Source: Anabaena sphaerica FACHB-251 (GTDB lineage: Bacteria; Cyanobacteriota; Cyanobacteriia; Cyanobacteriales; Nostocaceae). From it: a stretch of 64,000 nucleotides of DNA. Below the pieces are notes generated by a model. It was given only the letters and a program-made list of their open reading frames with translations. It made no database searches and was not told the origin of the DNA. A program made the position numbers and the translations under genes. Shown here in pieces: positions 46,678 through 59,373 of the stretch. The stretch spans positions 186,001-250,000 of the forward strand of contig NZ_JACJQU010000007.1 in NCBI RefSeq assembly GCF_014696825.1. The letters are read 5' to 3'. Within the stretch, counting starts at the first letter, position 1, and every line of letters starts with the position of its first letter.

Positions 46678-47670
46678 TCAATTAGTTTTAGTTATAGTAG
46701 CTTCTCTCACAGCTACAGCAGTATCTGTAAAGTCACTAAATACTCCATCGATACCTAACTTAAAAAACAGTTTATATTCCTCTTGGGGGTTGTCTTGAAA
46801 ATCTAAAGGTAAGAAGTAATTTTCGTTGCGGAATGTCCAAGCATGAACTTGTAAACCAGCTTGATGAGCATCTCTAATTAAAGATGTTGATGATAGTAAT
46901 TTACCTGTACTATCTCTGGGTATTATTAAGTTTTTATTGACTCCTATTACTTGTGCATATTCAGCAATTTCTTTTAAACCAGCTGGCTTGATTATGTCTT
47001 GATATGTGCGAGGTTCCCCAGTGATGACAAAATCATAAGGTTGACCTGAATCATTGATTAATTGTACTAAAGGAAAATCTGTTTTTTTGGCTAGTTCTTG
47101 CAGGTTACTAACTTCAAAGGATTGAATAAATACAGGCAAATTAGTTTGTTGTAAAATTGCCAATAGAGTTGTCTCTAATGGCAAACCAATTGACTTAAAG
47201 TATGTTGGATGTTTGGTCTCTGGGTAAATACCAATAACACGACCATTTTTTAAACTTTGATTCTGGACTAAATCAATGATTTCTTGTAGTGTAGGAATTG
47301 TTAAACATCCATTATATGCAGTATTTTGGAGACGTAGTTGGGGAATACGTTCTTTAGCTGTTAATGTTTTTAATTCTGCTAATGTGAAATCTTCGGTAAA
47401 CCAACCTTTTTTAATTTCACCATCAATTATTTTCGTAGTTTGCAAATGAGCAAATTCAGGATGATTAGCAACCTCCGTAGTTTCTGATATTTCATTTTCA
47501 TGACGCGCAATTAAAATACCATCTTTGGTAATAACTAAATCTGGTTCAATATAATCAGCACCTAAATCAATCGCTAATTGATATGCGGACAAAGTATGTT
47601 CGGGTCGGTATCCGCTTGCACCTCTATGAGCAAGAATAAGTGGGAGTTTAACTGATAATATATTTGCCAT
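46678..47670 (-). CDS. glpQ: Glycerophosphodiester phosphodiesterase
   Basis: 330 residues of the GDPD TIM-barrel: LAHRGASGYRPEHTLSAY (catalytic His in HRGA, about residue 15), YIEPDLVITKDG and ARHE supply the metal ligands and second His. It splits glycerophosphodiesters to glycerol-3-phosphate and an alcohol. There is no obvious signal peptide at MANILSVKLPLIL, so a cytoplasmic or atypically exported form is likely. The ATG is at 47670. The gene is alone, with MITE-derived DNA on both sides. Confidence 0.87.
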   Translation of the reverse strand: MANILSVKLPLILAHRGASGYRPEHTLSAYQLAIDLGADYIEPDLVITKDGILIARHENEISETTEVANHPEFAHLQTTKIIDGEIKKGWFTEDFTLAELKTLTAKERIPQLRLQNTAYNGCLTIPTLQEIIDLVQNQSLKNGRVIGIYPETKHPTYFKSIGLPLETTLLAILQQTNLPVFIQSFEVSNLQELAKKTDFPLVQLINDSGQPYDFVITGEPRTYQDIIKPAGLKEIAEYAQVIGVNKNLIIPRDSTGKLLSSTSLIRDAHQAGLQVHAWTFRNENYFLPLDFQDNPQEEYKLFFKLGIDGVFSDFTDTAVAVREATITKTN

Positions 47671-48468
47671 TTCTTTAGAGATTCTTTAGAAACTGTTAGT
47701 GAAGTAAATATAAAATAAATATAATTATTTATAACTTGTTTACAAAAAAAAATTAAGGTTTGTAATATTTTCGATTTGCTTTCAGTTTGCTATTACAAAA
47801 TTATACACAATTTCTTAGTTATTAATTTGGTAAACGATGACTGATGATGTGGTTGCAGCATAGTGCAGGTAAATGAAGTACAAAAAAGAGTGAAAAAGCC
47901 TTAAGGATTTTCCTGCTATAAGTATGTTTAATTTTATTAAGTAACTTGGCACAATTAAATATAAAACCTCTCTCCAAACCTCTCCCCTACCAGGAGAGAG
48001 GCTTTGACTCCCCCTTCCCTAGCAGGGAAGGGGGTTGGGGGGTTAGGTTTATATTATATTTTTTAACGCCCACTTACTTAACATAAATTAATATAAGATA
48101 TTATTGCTAAATAAACCTAGATATTACTAATTAAATAATCCAAGAAAAATTTACAAAATTTACGCTAAATTTAGTTCTATTATCTACAAAGTACCTATAG
48201 AATGATAATTAGTAAACTCTTGTACCTTTAAATTCTATAATCACGACAGACAATATGCTCCCTTTCATATTTTCTCCACCAAAAATGTGTAGATTAAATA
48301 TGAAAGAGATTTTTTATAAAGTTTTTATAGAGTTTAGAAATATAAAGAAATAATAATTTACCAAAGGATAACCAATGATTAATGTACAAATAACTAATTC
48401 ACTCTAATTATAAAGATATTAGCTTTCTAGTTTTGACTGATTCAGTTCAAATTTAAATATATAAATCT
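47671..48468. other. Intergenic region with a type A MITE
   Basis: No gene is supported. Besides the element at 47940-48080 the region is plain AT-rich DNA that must include the upstream region of both the GDPD and the PATAN gene. Confidence 0.5.
47940..48080. mobile_element. MITE type A, copy 2
   Basis: 141 bp, same ends and hairpins as 43323-43461 and the same orientation, flanked by TA (47938-47939, 48081-48082). It lies in non-coding DNA. Confidence 0.88.
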
Positions 48469-49089
48469 ATGAGTACCCACACGGCTACCGCAACGGATAT
48501 CGAAAGAAGCCAGGTATTTGATGAATTTAGAAAATGTATGCAAATACAATATAATGGCAAGTTAACGGTTGTCAGTCCAAAAGGACATAACTGGAGCTTC
48601 TATTATCGGTTAGGACAGATAGTTTGGGCAACGGACGGAACTCACCCCTATCGCCGTTTGCGTAGGTATGTAACTCAAAATTGTCCCCAGATTGATCCGA
48701 ATAAAATACAGTTAAGTCCTCCTGAATCAATATCAATAGACTATGCGGATTATTGTTGGTTAAAAACTTTATATAAAAACCAACAAATCAAACGAGAACA
48801 GATTAACGAAATTGTAGTCCATACCATAGTAGAAATGCTATTTGATTTAGCCCAAAATGTAAATCTGTTCTCTTTGAATTGGGAACTAGACCAGAAAGTT
48901 ATTTTGGAAGCGCCAATTATGTCTACTTCTGCAATTATGTCTATAGAACATATGGAAAAACGGTGGAATCATGTCTCAGAAGCTTGGTTAGCTAGTGTTT
49001 ATCCTCACTTAAAACCAATATTTTACAAGTTAGATCATTCGTCGGAAATCTATCTCATTGGGCGTTTTCTGATTAAGATTTTTGATTAA
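48469..49089 (+). CDS. PATAN-domain protein lacking a receiver (truncated PixG/PatA paralogue)
   Basis: 206 residues. The N-terminal PATAN domain is complete: MQIQYNGKLTVVSPKGHNWS, FYYRLGQIVWATDGTHPYRR. Similarity to the 395-residue neighbour runs through the helical middle as far as LASVYPHLKPIFYKLDHSSE, then the frame turns into unrelated residues (IYLIGRFLIKIFD) and stops. The receiver domain is missing and no remnant of it is visible downstream. It may be a decayed gene or a working PATAN-only protein. The N-terminal part shows no lesions. Confidence 0.7.
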   Translation: MSTHTATATDIERSQVFDEFRKCMQIQYNGKLTVVSPKGHNWSFYYRLGQIVWATDGTHPYRRLRRYVTQNCPQIDPNKIQLSPPESISIDYADYCWLKTLYKNQQIKREQINEIVVHTIVEMLFDLAQNVNLFSLNWELDQKVILEAPIMSTSAIMSIEHMEKRWNHVSEAWLASVYPHLKPIFYKLDHSSEIYLIGRFLIKIFD

Positions 49090-49745
49090 AAAACTTACTT
49101 ACAGCAGATTGCAAATCAATGAGGCTTCCGTGAGCGTCAGCCGATAGCTTGCGTGGCGTAGCCATACGGTACAGAATCTAAATTCAAACCTCCCTTTACA
49201 AACCCAGACTAAAAATAGTCGCGTGGAAAGCTTCAATTAACGCTTCCTTGTCCTTCGTTCATGGGGGTTTCTTCCATGAACGCGTTGGTTTTTTAACACC
49301 AACTGACTGAAACCTCTAGCAAAAATTTATCTGGATCAGGATTTCCGTGAATTGGTATCAGCGATGGGATTCTCAATAGAAATGATGTTTTGGCATCTTT
49401 ATAAATATTTTTTATACAAGTTTTATCAAAACTATTATACGTATCGTTACTAAGTAAGTTTAGGTTTTAGTATTGAAGAATACATATTTTTAGTTTAATC
49501 CAGTCCTAACCTATGTACAGATATTTGATAAACCTTTGACCAATAAGGCGGAATTACCAAGTATCACACAAATCTAAATTAAATCTTATACATATGCCTT
49601 TTTGATGTTTACTATGATATTGTATAAAATATGTGACCATCAAATAGGCAGTTACTGAATTTCTTTACATCTTTCACGTAACCCTGATGTTCGGAAACCG
49701 GATAAATCTATCGATTTTGCAGTCAACCTATCAATTACAAAGATT
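49090..49745. other. Intergenic region with degenerate repeats and hairpins
   Basis: It holds a GATAGCTTGCGTGGCGTAG segment (49144-49162) also found inside type III MITEs, a hairpin GTTCATGG/CCATGAAC (about 49258-49282) and another GTTGG...CCAAC (about 49285-49306). No receiver-domain remnant or gene is recognised. Confidence 0.5.
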
Positions 49746-50933
49746 ATGAATATTTCTGAAAAGCAGGAATCGATGAAACTAATTGAACAGTTTCAAATTT
49801 GTACGCAACTTAGGTACAACGGCAGACTAGATATTAAAAATTCTCAGGGTAAAGTCTGGAGCTTATATTACCAATTTGGACAGCTAGTTTGGGCAACAGG
49901 AGGAACGCATCCTTATCGTCGTTGGATGAGAAATATAAATCAGAATTTTCCTGGTATAGATATTAATAAAGTAAAGAATGACTCAACAGTTAAATCGATA
50001 GATTTCTGGGATTATCTCCTATTGTTCGAGTTATATAAGAATAATGTCATCCAGTCTGAGCAGCTGAAAAAAATTGTGGTCAATACGATCAAAGAAATTT
50101 TGTTTGATATTTATCAACAAGGAAAATCTTCAACTTTCACATTTGAACGCAAACCAGAAATAGTCTTAGATATCACAATCCTTTCCACAAGCACCAGGAT
50201 GCTACTTAAACAAACGCAAGAGGAATGGAATAACTGGATAATAGCAGGAATGTCCAGCATTTCTCCCCATTTGTCACCAGTAGTAATAAGACCTGAACAT
50301 CTGCGTCAAGCAGTTAGTGCGGTGGTATACAAAAATTTTGAGAGGTTAATGAATGGTAACTACACTCTGTGTGATTTAGCTATAAAAATGAACCAGAATG
50401 TTTTAGCCCTTACTCGTTCATTGGTGCCATACATTCGCCAGGGAATTATGGAACTGAGAGAAGTCCCTGATTTACCTTTACTATTTAATAGTTTGACACA
50501 CAATGATGCTGGTAAATTAAAAAGTAAGAGCAAAGTACCTCTAGTAGCTTGTGTTGATGATAGCCTCCATTTTTGCAAATTGTTAGAGCAGATTATTACC
50601 TCTAATGGTATGAGGTTTACTAGTATTCAAGATCCTGTGCAAGCTCTACCAAATCTAATTCAAAAAAAACCTGACTTAATTTTTTTGGATTTGATTATGC
50701 CAACTGTTAATGGACATGAACTCTGCGCTCAATTACGATGTAGTTCTATTTTTGCAAAGACACCAATTGTGATCTTGACAGGAAGTGATGGCGTTTTTGA
50801 TCAAGCAAGGTCTAAGGTTTATGGTGCAACAGATTTTATTAATAAATCTGTGGCTTCGGATAAGGTTTTAGTGACAATAAATAAGCATTTAGGAATGACC
50901 TTACCTGCTGAGATGCCCGTGCTTGTTGGTTAA
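49746..50933 (+). CDS. PixG/PatA-like response regulator (PATAN + receiver), paralogue
   Basis: 395 residues with the same layout as pixG at 19801: PATAN part LRYNGRLDIKNSQGKVWSLY and YQFGQLVWATGGTHPYRRWM, a helical middle with SISPHLSPVVIRPEHLRQAV, and a receiver with ACVDDS, Asp in IFLDLIMPTVNG (about 317), Thr in VILTGSD and Lys in FINKS. It stands outside a che operon, next to the receiver-less paralogue. PATAN regulators are known in pattern formation (PatA) and phototaxis (PixG). The sequence here is closer to the PixG type than to PatA by its opening motif. Confidence 0.83.
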   Translation: MNISEKQESMKLIEQFQICTQLRYNGRLDIKNSQGKVWSLYYQFGQLVWATGGTHPYRRWMRNINQNFPGIDINKVKNDSTVKSIDFWDYLLLFELYKNNVIQSEQLKKIVVNTIKEILFDIYQQGKSSTFTFERKPEIVLDITILSTSTRMLLKQTQEEWNNWIIAGMSSISPHLSPVVIRPEHLRQAVSAVVYKNFERLMNGNYTLCDLAIKMNQNVLALTRSLVPYIRQGIMELREVPDLPLLFNSLTHNDAGKLKSKSKVPLVACVDDSLHFCKLLEQIITSNGMRFTSIQDPVQALPNLIQKKPDLIFLDLIMPTVNGHELCAQLRCSSIFAKTPIVILTGSDGVFDQARSKVYGATDFINKSVASDKVLVTINKHLGMTLPAEMPVLVG

Positions 50934-53479
<2,546 letters not shown>

Positions 53480-53481
53480 AA

Positions 53482-54660
53482 ATGAAATCTGAATTTCAAT
53501 ACACCACACTCTCTCACCCAGAAGATATTAAACAACTAGGATCTATCCTCAACCAGTCTTTTATCACTTCACCTAGTGACGAGGAATTATACATCAATTG
53601 TATTGGCGCAGAAAACTTCCGCATTATCCATCACAATCAATATATTGCTGGTGGACTGGCAACTTTAAACATGGGACAATGGTGGGGAGGAAAGCGTGTA
53701 CCGATGACAGGAATAGCCTCAGTTGGTATTGCTCCAGAATATCGTGGAGATGGTGCAGCTTTAGCTTTAATGCAACATACCATCCAAGAACTTTATGCTC
53801 AAGAAGTACCTATTTCCGTCCTCTATCCAGCTACACAAACCCTATACCGAAAAGTTGGATTTGAGCAAGGGGGTAGTTATTGCATTTGGGAAATTCTCAC
53901 TGATAGTATTCAGGTGTGGGAACAACCTTTACCTGTGCAACCTGTAATGTTGACTGATCATCAAATATTTCATGATTTATATCAGCAACAAGCACAATTA
54001 ATTCCCGGATATTTAGACAGAAATTCAGCACTTTGGCAACTACTCACTCAATCAAATGATCAGCAAAAAGTTTATGCTTATTTTATTGGTTCTCAACAAC
54101 AACCCCAAGGCTACATCATCTTTAACCAAGAACGAACAGAAGATGGCGCAATATTAAAAGTAATAGATTGGGTAGTTCTCACAGATGCTGCTGCACAAAC
54201 TTTCTGGTCTTTTTTGTTCAAGCATCGCTCCCAAATTAAAAAAGTGCAATGGAAAAGTAGTGTAATTGATTCCTTAAAATTGCTGTTACCAGAACCAATT
54301 GCCAAAATATCACTTCAGAAACTTTGGATGCTGAGGGTGATAAATTTATTTAAGGCTTTGGAAATGCGGGGTTATCCAGCGGGAATTCAAGCTGAACTGC
54401 ACTTAGACATTAAAGATGATTTGCTACCTGCAAATAACGGTAAATTTATTCTGTCTGTCGTCAATGGATGTGGTAAAGTGACCAAGGGTGGAAAGGGTGA
54501 GCTACAGTTAGATATTAGAGGACTAGCACCACTGTACACAGGTTTATTTTCCCCTCATCAGTTGCAGCAATTAGGAAAACTGGATGCTACAGAATCAGCA
54601 CTTTCAGCTGCTACGCAAATATTTACCAGTGTTTCCCCTGGGATGGCTAATTTCTTTTGA
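53482..54660 (+). CDS. Eis-like GNAT N-acetyltransferase
   Basis: 392 residues. The N-terminal GNAT domain has ITGIASVGI-type core (TGIASVGIAPEYRGDGAALA, about residues 74-93) with the acetyl-CoA loop. A second GNAT-like half and a C-terminal SCP2-like domain (LDIRGLAPLYTGLFSPHQL near 335-355) follow. This tripartite plan is that of Eis-type acetyltransferases, which acetylate amines of varied substrates. It is tightly coupled to ligA by a 2-base gap. The substrate is unknown. Confidence 0.82.
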   Translation: MKSEFQYTTLSHPEDIKQLGSILNQSFITSPSDEELYINCIGAENFRIIHHNQYIAGGLATLNMGQWWGGKRVPMTGIASVGIAPEYRGDGAALALMQHTIQELYAQEVPISVLYPATQTLYRKVGFEQGGSYCIWEILTDSIQVWEQPLPVQPVMLTDHQIFHDLYQQQAQLIPGYLDRNSALWQLLTQSNDQQKVYAYFIGSQQQPQGYIIFNQERTEDGAILKVIDWVVLTDAAAQTFWSFLFKHRSQIKKVQWKSSVIDSLKLLLPEPIAKISLQKLWMLRVINLFKALEMRGYPAGIQAELHLDIKDDLLPANNGKFILSVVNGCGKVTKGGKGELQLDIRGLAPLYTGLFSPHQLQQLGKLDATESALSAATQIFTSVSPGMANFF

Positions 54661-54721
54661 GACTTACCCGGAACTAAGAGTCAACAGCACGAAGTAATTA
54701 TCTATTCTTGATACTTGACTT

Positions 54722-55678
54722 GTGTATAAACATGATTCAACCACCTATAACTACATCATGCATCAAACTTCGGGTCGCTGGCGTTTAGGACTAGGTTTAT
54801 CGTTACTAACGGTGTTTTTATGGGGAATTTTACCAATAGCCTTAAAGGTAACGCTACAAGCCCTAGATGTCTACACCATCATTTGGTTTCGCTTTTTGAT
54901 GTCGTTTGTATTGCTGGGAATTTATTTATTTGTACAGAAAAAATTACCAACTCTAGAACAATTACGTTCTAGTTCTGGAAAATTATTAGCAATAGCGACA
55001 ATATTTTTGGGAGGAAATTATTTTCTCTTCATGCAAGGTTTAGCATTAACCACAGCTGCTAACGCAGAAGTGCTAATTCAGTTAGCTACTGTTTTATTGG
55101 GTTTTGGTGGTTTAGTTATTTTTAAAGAACGTTATACATTATGGCAATGGCTTGGTGTTAGTCTCTTAACGTTAGGTTTTCTGTTGTTTTTTAAATCTCA
55201 AATCACAAATTTAATAACAGCACAGGGACAATATCTTTTAGGAAGTGGATTAATTTTATTAGGTGCTGTTTCATGGGCTATTTATGCCTTGGCACAAAAG
55301 CAGCTATTACAATCTTTATCATCCTATCATATTATGCTGATAATTTATGGTGGATGTGCTTTATTATTTACTCCCTTTGCCAAAATAAATACAATTTTTA
55401 ATCTGGATATTTTGCCTTTATCAATGCTGCTATTTTGTGGTTTAAATACTTTAATTGCCTATGGTGCTTTCGCTGAATCATTAGAACATTGGGAAGCTTC
55501 CAGAGTTAGTGCAGTCGTAACTTTAGCTCCCATTATCACTTTAATAGCCGTTTGGTTGGTTGCAGACATTTTTCCTAATCTCATTCCCCCGGAACACATT
55601 ACCTTAATAGGAATTATTGGCGCTTTGTTAGTTGTTTCTGGTTCTGCGGCGATCGCTTTAGGCAAATCTGAAAAATAG
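54722..55678 (+). CDS. EamA/DMT family permease
   Basis: About 318 residues with ten transmembrane helices in two EamA repeats: LTVFLWGILPIALKVTLQAL starts the first, and GAVSWAIYALAQKQLL the second. The drug/metabolite transporter superfamily exports small metabolites. The substrate is not predictable. The frame opens with GTG at 54722, but the ATG at 54758 (MHQTSGRWRLGLG) starts just before the first helix and is a reasonable alternative. Confidence 0.82.
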   Translation: MYKHDSTTYNYIMHQTSGRWRLGLGLSLLTVFLWGILPIALKVTLQALDVYTIIWFRFLMSFVLLGIYLFVQKKLPTLEQLRSSSGKLLAIATIFLGGNYFLFMQGLALTTAANAEVLIQLATVLLGFGGLVIFKERYTLWQWLGVSLLTLGFLLFFKSQITNLITAQGQYLLGSGLILLGAVSWAIYALAQKQLLQSLSSYHIMLIIYGGCALLFTPFAKINTIFNLDILPLSMLLFCGLNTLIAYGAFAESLEHWEASRVSAVVTLAPIITLIAVWLVADIFPNLIPPEHITLIGIIGALLVVSGSAAIALGKSEK

Positions 55679-56110
55679 AATTTACAGCAGCAGTCAGCTT
55701 TAAATTTGATTTAATTTCAGTTAAATAGTTCTTCCTTATCAAGGATAAGCATATCATCTTATGAAGTCCAAGTCAATACTATAATTTCTTAATTTTGGCA
55801 AAAAATATTAACAATTTTGTAAATTTATTTGATATTTAAAGCTACATAATAAACACTGAGGTAAAGGCTTATTTTATTGACTAAAATCTTAGCAGAATAT
55901 ATAGCTCCTATATAAGTCAATAGAGCCACATCGATTCAGGTGGCTATTGCTATTTCCTTCTTGAAAGTTGATTTTTTATTCCAGAGAAAAAAAGTTCAAA
56001 ACTATCCAGAAGACTGAGGCAAACAAGAGTATATAAATTAATCAACAGGGTGTCTGAATAACTACCAAATTTAACGCCTCGCTAAACAACATCACTGAAA
56101 CATTGGAGCG
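55679..56110. other. Intergenic region between EamA and DUF1400 hydrolase genes
   Basis: Mostly AT-rich. A short hairpin AGCCAC/GTGGCT near 55922-55944 has no T tract. Nothing else is recognised. Confidence 0.5.
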
Positions 56111-57811
56111 ATGAATAGTTTGTTTGGTAATTGGTCTAGCAGACTGAGAAGAAATTCTCTATTGCTGGTACTGTCAATTTTGCTGCCAACATTTGGAATT
56201 AGTAATTCTGTCATGGCAGCAGAAAAAATATACGCTTCTTATTCTATACTAGAAATTCCCATTCCTGTGATTAGTTTAGAAACCTATACTAAAACAGGAA
56301 GAATTGATGATGAGTTGGCAGTTTATCAGCAATATATTTCATCTCAACAACTGCAAGAATTACGCCAAATTTTACTCAGGTCTATAAAAATTAGTCCCGC
56401 AGTTGCGTCACAATTTCTGCACACACAGCAGGGAGAATTTCTATTGCGACGTTTGGCTAAATTAATTACAACTAAATTTTCTCAAACTGAATCAGAATTT
56501 GATGATTTACGGACTGCAATAATTTCAGCATCTGGAGAACCAGAAGGCTTAACATTATTAAATTTATTACGGAAGTATCCCAGCAGTATTATTCGTCTTA
56601 ACTTAGCTGATAGTCTAGAAATAGCTGGGGAACTGGAGAAATTAATTAGTGAAACCAATCAAGCGATCGCTGTAATTCAACAACAATCAAAAATAGAAGC
56701 TGCTACTATCCCCAACTCCAATTTATCCTTCCTAGCAGATTTACAAAATCAAGGTATTTTTACATCTAAAAAATCTACGCTGGAATTTTTTGATGTCGCT
56801 CGAAATCGGCATTTATTAACGGATATTTATCTTCCTAATATTCAGTCTAGCACACCAGTAATTGTCATTTCTCATGGCTTAGGTTTAGACAGCAGTAACT
56901 TTCGTTATTTAGCCAAACACTTAGCATCCCATGGGTTAGCTGTTGTCGTTCCTAATCATCCTCATGGATCTCTAATTAATAGTAATAATAAAAAATTAGA
57001 AGAAGCAAATGAATTTATCAATAGACCTTTAGATATAAAATATATATTAGATCAACTAGAAAAAGCTAACAGGTCTGATCCAGAATTTAAAGGTAGATTA
57101 AATCTACAACGAGTGGGAGTAGTTGGCCAGTCTTTTGGTGGTTATACTGCGTTAGCTTTAGCAGGGGCAAAAATTAATTTTGAACAGCTACAAAAAGACT
57201 GTAAAACAGATGCGCTACGAAATACCTGGAATATGTCTTTATTCCTGCAATGTCGCGCTTTAGAATTGACAACTAAATCTCAACAACAAAATAATTTTAA
57301 TTTGCGGGATGAGAGAGTAAAAGCAGCGATCGCTGTTAATCCTATCACCAGTTCTATATTCGGTAAAGTTGGTTTAAATCAAATTCAAACTCCGGTCATG
57401 TTTATCGGTAGCAGTGAAGATACAGTCGCACCAGCTTTATATGAACAAATCTTACCTTTTTCTTGGTTAACTAATCCCCACAAATATCTTGTTATGCTTG
57501 TTGGTGGAACTCATTTTTCTAGCATTGGTAATAGTAACCCCGGAAGTCAACAAGTAGCATTACCCGCAGACATGGTTGGTGATGCTTCCCAAGCGCGTGC
57601 TTACATCAATTCTTTAAGTTTGCCTTTTTTCCAAACTTATGTATCTCAAAAGCCCCAATATCTTCCCTACCTGAACGCTGGTTACGCTCAAACTATTTCT
57701 ACTCAGTCTTTGGGTTTGAGTCTCGTTCAATCTCTCAACAGTCCACAGTTAGCACCAGTATTAGGTAATAATCATCAAGAAGCTATCCCCGGAAAAAAAA
57801 ACTCTCTTTAA
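56111..57811 (+). CDS. Secreted alpha/beta hydrolase with DUF1400 domain
   Basis: 566 residues. The N-terminal signal peptide (LLLVLSILLPTFGISNSVMA, ends about residue 36) is followed by a DUF1400 domain (IYASYSILEIPIPVISLETY onwards, about 40-165). The hydrolase domain has VIVISHGLGLDSSNFR (oxyanion region) and nucleophile Ser341 in GVVGQSFGGYTAL. A C-terminal GGTHFSS probably supplies the His. This two-domain plan is typical of cyanobacterial secreted lipase/esterase-like proteins. The natural substrate is unknown. A terminator follows at 57862-57892. Confidence 0.85.
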   Translation: MNSLFGNWSSRLRRNSLLLVLSILLPTFGISNSVMAAEKIYASYSILEIPIPVISLETYTKTGRIDDELAVYQQYISSQQLQELRQILLRSIKISPAVASQFLHTQQGEFLLRRLAKLITTKFSQTESEFDDLRTAIISASGEPEGLTLLNLLRKYPSSIIRLNLADSLEIAGELEKLISETNQAIAVIQQQSKIEAATIPNSNLSFLADLQNQGIFTSKKSTLEFFDVARNRHLLTDIYLPNIQSSTPVIVISHGLGLDSSNFRYLAKHLASHGLAVVVPNHPHGSLINSNNKKLEEANEFINRPLDIKYILDQLEKANRSDPEFKGRLNLQRVGVVGQSFGGYTALALAGAKINFEQLQKDCKTDALRNTWNMSLFLQCRALELTTKSQQQNNFNLRDERVKAAIAVNPITSSIFGKVGLNQIQTPVMFIGSSEDTVAPALYEQILPFSWLTNPHKYLVMLVGGTHFSSIGNSNPGSQQVALPADMVGDASQARAYINSLSLPFFQTYVSQKPQYLPYLNAGYAQTISTQSLGLSLVQSLNSPQLAPVLGNNHQEAIPGKKNSL

Positions 57812-57861
57812 CTATAGTCAGATGGGGATTTTGGATATTAGATATTGCTGTTACCTTGCTT

Positions 57862-57892
57862 CATCACATGATTTTTGGGTGATGTTTTTTTT
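57862..57892 (+). terminator. Rho-independent terminator after the hydrolase gene
   Basis: CATCAC pairs with GTGATG across an 11-base loop and is followed by eight T. Confidence 0.7.
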
Positions 57893-57911
57893 GCAATATT
57901 TTGTATCAGTT

Positions 57912-57963
57912 AGGACTTACGCAAGTGTCACATCAAATATCTCTTTTCGGGTGCGTCAGTCCT
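57912..57963. mobile_element. Short relative of MITE type II
   Basis: 52 bp with ends AGGACTTACGCAAG and GTGCGTCAGTCCT, matching the ends of the 113-bp type II copies but with a different, shorter core. Probably an internal deletion derivative or a decayed copy. Confidence 0.6.
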
Positions 57964-57974
57964 GAACAGTGTTA

Positions 57975-58194
57975 GAGGGTGTTTGAAAAGTCTAAATTCA
58001 TACTACCGTGAGCGATTAGAAATCGCGCCTACACCGACAAAACCCACCTGCGTGGGTTCAAAACCTTTATTTTTCATTAGTCCACGGAGGTGGACTTAGT
58101 TTGTGTAGTAGTGTTCGCGCCAGCGTGGCGTTCGCGGTAGCGTGCCGGAGGCATCAGCCATATTATATTCGCCAAAAACTTTTCAAACATCCTC
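57975..58194. mobile_element. 220-bp MITE with TTA target duplication
   Basis: Ends GAGGGTGTTTGAAAAGT and ACTTTTCAAACATCCTC are inverted repeats with one mismatch, flanked by TTA at 57972-57974 and 58195-58197. The interior contains hairpins (AACCCACCTGCGTGGGTT, GTCCACGGAGGTGGAC) and a GCG-rich palindrome. A 3-base TNA duplication is typical of IS1031-group (IS5 family) transposition. No transposase is encoded. Confidence 0.85.
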
Positions 58195-58265
58195 TTAAAT
58201 TAACGTGGAATATAATTAATTACCAATTCTGAATTATAAATTATTGGTCACGACATAGAATATAA

Positions 58266-58308
58266 TTAATTACGAATTACGAATTACGAATTACAAATTA
58301 CAAATTAT
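58266..58308. repeat. ACGAATT/ACAAATT heptamer repeat before truB
   Basis: Three ACGAATT and two ACAAATT units in tandem end a few bases before the truB GTG start, so the repeat forms part of its leader. Confidence 0.8.
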
Positions 58309-58311
58309 TCT

Positions 58312-59190
58312 GTGCAGGGTTTTCTCAACTTAAACAAACCTTATGACTGGACTTCCCATGACTGCGTAGCAAGGGTACGGAAACTGCTGCGTTTAAAACG
58401 GGTAGGACACGCAGGAACCTTAGACCCAGCAGCTACAGGCGTGTTACCCATCGCCTTGGGTAAAGCTACCAGATTATTACAATATTTACCAGGTGAAAAA
58501 GCTTACAAAGCTACTGTTCGCCTTGGCATACGTACAACTACTGATGATTTACAAGGCGAAGTTATCACCTCTCAGCCTTGTCCGGGCTTAAATTTAACGG
58601 ACATAAAAACAGAACTTTCCCGATTTATCGGCAAAATTGAGCAAATTCCCCCCAGTTATAGCGCCATTCAAGTGGAGGGAAAACGCCTATATGATTTGGC
58701 ACGTCAAGGAGAAATTATACAAGCACCAGTGCGGACAGTAGAAGTTTTGAATATACAAGTTTTAGACTGGCGTGATAGTGATTTCCCGGAATTAGATTTA
58801 GCGATCGCTTGTGGTGCAGGAACATATATTCGAGCGATCGCCCGTGATTTAGGAATTATATTCAACACAGGTGGAACCCTCGCCGCTTTAACAAGAACTG
58901 AAAGCAGCGGGTTTCACTTACAAGATAGCCTCACATTAACAGAATTAGAAACCCAACTTCAAAGCGGGACATTTCAACCCATCTCCCCAGATACAGCCTT
59001 ACAAAAATTACCATCTGTAAATTTACCAGGAACATTTGCCAAAAAATGGTGTCAAGGACAGCAAGTTCCTGTAAATTTTGATGTGTTAGGAATAGTGCGA
59101 GTCTATGAACAAGAAACCCGCTTTTTGGGGATTGGACAAATACAAGAACATCTATTGATTCCCCAAATGGTTTTTGAACCGATTTCCTAA
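58312..59190 (+). CDS. truB: tRNA pseudouridine(55) synthase TruB
   Basis: 292 residues. [20 protein letters not shown] opens the protein, and the catalytic Asp38 is in [39 protein letters not shown] and [13 protein letters not shown] are further TruB marks. It converts U55 of tRNAs to pseudouridine. The start is GTG at 58312, straight after a heptamer repeat, and no ribosome site is visible. A hairpin follows the stop. Confidence 0.95.
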   Translation: MQGFLNLNKPYDWTSHDCVARVRKLLRLKRVGHAGTLDPAATGVLPIALGKATRLLQYLPGEKAYKATVRLGIRTTTDDLQGEVITSQPCPGLNLTDIKTELSRFIGKIEQIPPSYSAIQVEGKRLYDLARQGEIIQAPVRTVEVLNIQVLDWRDSDFPELDLAIACGAGTYIRAIARDLGIIFNTGGTLAALTRTESSGFHLQDSLTLTELETQLQSGTFQPISPDTALQKLPSVNLPGTFAKKWCQGQQVPVNFDVLGIVRVYEQETRFLGIGQIQEHLLIPQMVFEPIS

Positions 59191-59205
59191 TGTTAACCAC
59201 AAAAT

Positions 59206-59230
59206 CCCCGAATTCTTCAAGAATTCGGGG
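59206..59230. terminator. Perfect hairpin after truB
   Basis: CCCCGAATTCTT and AAGAATTCGGGG pair almost without a loop. There is no T tract after it, so it may be a dispersed hairpin and not a true terminator. A close relative is at 63237-63259. Confidence 0.5.
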
Positions 59231-59373
59231 ATGTGAGACCAAAAAAATGGTTGTTAAAATGATTTCTTCGCTGAACGCAAAATATTCTCTATCCTTGGGT
59301 ATAAATTTTGTATAAATACGGAATTTATCTTTCTAAATGTGGATTTGAATAAAGTATCAAGGGCAATCTCACT

